Below, in pieces: positions 15,734 through 16,969 of a stretch of DNA of 16,969 nucleotides. The DNA is from Gammaproteobacteria bacterium (GTDB lineage Bacteria; Pseudomonadota; Gammaproteobacteria; Pseudomonadales; Pseudohongiellaceae): contig JAESUT010000007.1 in NCBI GenBank assembly GCA_016762995.1, positions 1 to 16,969 of the forward strand. Reading direction: 5' to 3'. The notes beneath the pieces were generated by a model. That model was not told the origin of the DNA, did not search any database, and saw only the letters and a list, made by a program, of their open reading frames with translations. The translations under genes were made by a program, and so were the position numbers. Position 1 is the first letter of the stretch. Every line of letters starts with the position of its first letter.

Positions 15734-16660
15734 CTACCTGCTCTTCTGCATCTCTAGCCAGGAGCGCAGCATGGTAGTAACGAACTGAATATCGCCCGTG
15801 TTCTGTGAGTTATGGCCAATCCCCGGCAGCGTCACCAGCGTGAAGTCACGCCCCATAGATTCCCAGGTGTTATTGAGCGACTCGTTAACATAGGCACCGT
15901 CTTCCAAGCCATGAAACTCCAGCACCGGAACGTCAAGTGGCACGATGGGCGATTCGTCCACCATCCAAGGTGGCTTCGGGTAGTAGGCCCGGTAGTAGTT
16001 CAGCATAGCCTCGTAGCTTGATCGCTGGTACGCACCTAGATAACGCTCGTACCAGAGCGTGCCCTGGTGGCTCCGTGCACGACGCTCCGCGTCCATGCCG
16101 CCAAGATCTCCCTCGCTATTAGTAAACCTTACTATGTAGGCGCTGCGTTCTTTCTGCTCATTATTGAGTGCCATTTCGCGCTTGCGCGAACGCGGATGAG
16201 GCCGGTTAAAGATCACTAGATTCTCGGTCTTCTCTGGATAGGCCTCGGCGAAGGACCAGGCAATGATGCCTCCCCAATCGTGACCGACTATAGTGCCGCT
16301 CTGCTCCCCAAGATCATCCATAACCGCCACCACATCAGATGTCAGATGCGGTAATTGGTAATTCTCCACTCCCTGCGGTTTGTCGCTGCGGTTGTAGCCA
16401 CGTAGCGAGATTGCCACAACCTGATAGTCATCTGCCAACGCGGCCATCTGATGGCGCCAGTCATACCATTGATTCGGGAAACCATGAATGAAGACAAGCA
16501 GCGGGCCCTCGCCTAGGCTCACATAGTGAATACTAACGCCGTCGTTGTCGGCGTAGTTATGCTCCACGAGGTCATAGAGATCATCGACATCAACCTGAGC
16601 GTTGGCTTGGACTGTCAGCAACATCGACAGGATGAAAAACACAAAAGTAGACTTTGACAT
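15734..16660 (-). CDS. Exported alpha/beta hydrolase, epoxide hydrolase-like
   Basis: The 308-residue precursor has a signal peptide with hydrophobic core at 5-17 and probable cleavage after ANA21. The mature domain has the alpha/beta-hydrolase layout of epoxide hydrolases: HGFPNQWYDW (59-68, oxyanion hole HGFP), the nucleophile GHDWGG with Asp128, the acid GLEDGAY with Asp254, and the base GIGHNSQ with His283. In the cap, MLNYYRAYY (219-227) matches the LNWYR motif that contributes an epoxide-polarising tyrosine, which favours epoxide hydrolase over haloalkane dehalogenase. The Shine-Dalgarno GGGAG lies eight bases before the ATG at 16658-16660. Export is unusual for the family but known for Cif of Pseudomonas aeruginosa. 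Substrate unknown. Confidence 0.85.
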   Translation of the reverse strand: MSKSTFVFFILSMLLTVQANAQVDVDDLYDLVEHNYADNDGVSIHYVSLGEGPLLVFIHGFPNQWYDWRHQMAALADDYQVVAISLRGYNRSDKPQGVENYQLPHLTSDVVAVMDDLGEQSGTIVGHDWGGIIAWSFAEAYPEKTENLVIFNRPHPRSRKREMALNNEQKERSAYIVRFTNSEGDLGGMDAERRARSHQGTLWYERYLGAYQRSSYEAMLNYYRAYYPKPPWMVDESPIVPLDVPVLEFHGLEDGAYVNESLNNTWESMGRDFTLVTLPGIGHNSQNTGDIQFVTTMLRSWLEMQKSR

Positions 16661-16861
16661 GCACGTTCTCCCAGTGAGTGAGGGTATCTCTGAACAATTC
16701 TATGACTGCTGCGGCCTTTGAGCTATGCCGAGGCAACCTAAATCCTCATCTTATTTTTAGCAAGAATAGGCGTAGCGAGGCACCGAGTCCACACTCAATT
16801 CCCCGTTGCTGTTCCTCGCTCTGCGCCGCCAGTTTCCTTTGCAAGATCAGACTAGACCCAA

Positions 16862-16867
16862 TACCAT
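16862..16867 (+). promoter_or_regulatory. Possible -10 element for the gene at the right edge
   Basis: TACCAT (16862-16867) lies 17 bp after TTGCAA (16839-16844), each matching four of six sigma-70 consensus bases. It is placed 40 bp before the start codon at 16908. Weak, position-based evidence only. Confidence 0.25.
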
Positions 16868-16907
16868 GCAGGTCGAACACACGTCTGCCCAAAACTTGGA
16901 GAAATTC

Positions 16908-16969
16908 ATGAAACCCCTAAACTCACTAAAGCCAATCAAGATGGCTCTACTATTCTGTTTCTCGCTAGC
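16908..16969 (+). CDS. Start of an exported protein, partial at right edge
   Basis: Only 20 full codons are visible. They read as a signal peptide or membrane anchor: MKPLNSLKPIK with three lysines, then the hydrophobic MALLFCFSL. A good Shine-Dalgarno GGAG (16898-16901) lies six bases before the ATG, which is the main reason to call it a gene. It is divergent from the epoxide-hydrolase-like gene with a 247-bp gap that holds no other credible gene. The product cannot be identified; any secreted, periplasmic or outer-membrane protein is possible. Confidence 0.6.
   Translation, partial: MKPLNSLKPIKMALLFCFSL

Noticed and set aside
16678..16911. 77-codon open frame on the plus strand near the right edge
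   Set aside because: No ribosome binding site or domain; composition is random and it overlaps the start of the better-supported partial gene at 16908.

Overview
The window looks like chromosomal DNA from a free-living gammaproteobacterium. Three things suggest this: the order glyA-nrdR-ribD-ribE-ribB, which is typical of that class; an EttA of proteobacterial type; and a ZntR-like MerR regulator. I cannot name a genus. There are no rRNA or tRNA genes, no insertion sequences, no integrase, no CRISPR array and no sign of an intact prophage.

Layout. (1) Positions 1-4239, all minus strand: glyA (serine hydroxymethyltransferase), nrdR (repressor of ribonucleotide reductase genes), ribD, ribE and the N-terminal part of ribB or ribBA, which is cut by the left edge. 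This is a one-carbon, nucleotide and riboflavin block. (2) 4240-4609: a 370-bp divergent gap with an imperfect inverted repeat, then ettA (4610-6280, plus). (3) 6293-8093, minus strand: two overlapping genes. The upstream one encodes a protein with a winged-helix-like N-terminus and three DnaT-type domains on an exact 73-residue period. The downstream one resembles phage lambda replication protein P. Sitting among housekeeping genes, the pair looks like a domesticated lambda O/P-type helicase-loading module and is the most interesting item here. (4) 8094-8355: a gap with degenerate 14-bp tandem repeats and a GAACA/TGTTC cluster, then a glycerate-kinase-like P-loop kinase (8356-9234, plus). (5) 9242-10831, minus strand: an SO_0444/ArsP-type metal permease and a ZntR-like MerR regulator, preceded by a textbook MerR promoter with a 19-bp spacer and an 18-bp perfect palindrome. 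(6) 10870-11535, minus: a carboxylesterase of the phospholipase/carboxylesterase family. (7) 11756-13015, plus: an exported SGNH/GDSL hydrolase. (8) 13136-15706, plus: a divergent phosphoenolpyruvate carboxylase with motifs unlike the E. coli enzyme. (9) 15734-16660, minus: an exported epoxide-hydrolase-like alpha/beta hydrolase. (10) 16908 to the right edge: the first codons of a gene starting with a signal peptide.

How the parts work together: GlyA supplies one-carbon units, NrdR links dNTP level to ribonucleotide reductase expression, and RibD, RibE and RibB make riboflavin. The MerR/permease pair is a self-contained metal-sensing and efflux operon. The DnaT-like/P-like pair probably acts on the replicative helicase. 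The remaining genes (EttA, kinase, PEPC, three hydrolases) look like independent units.
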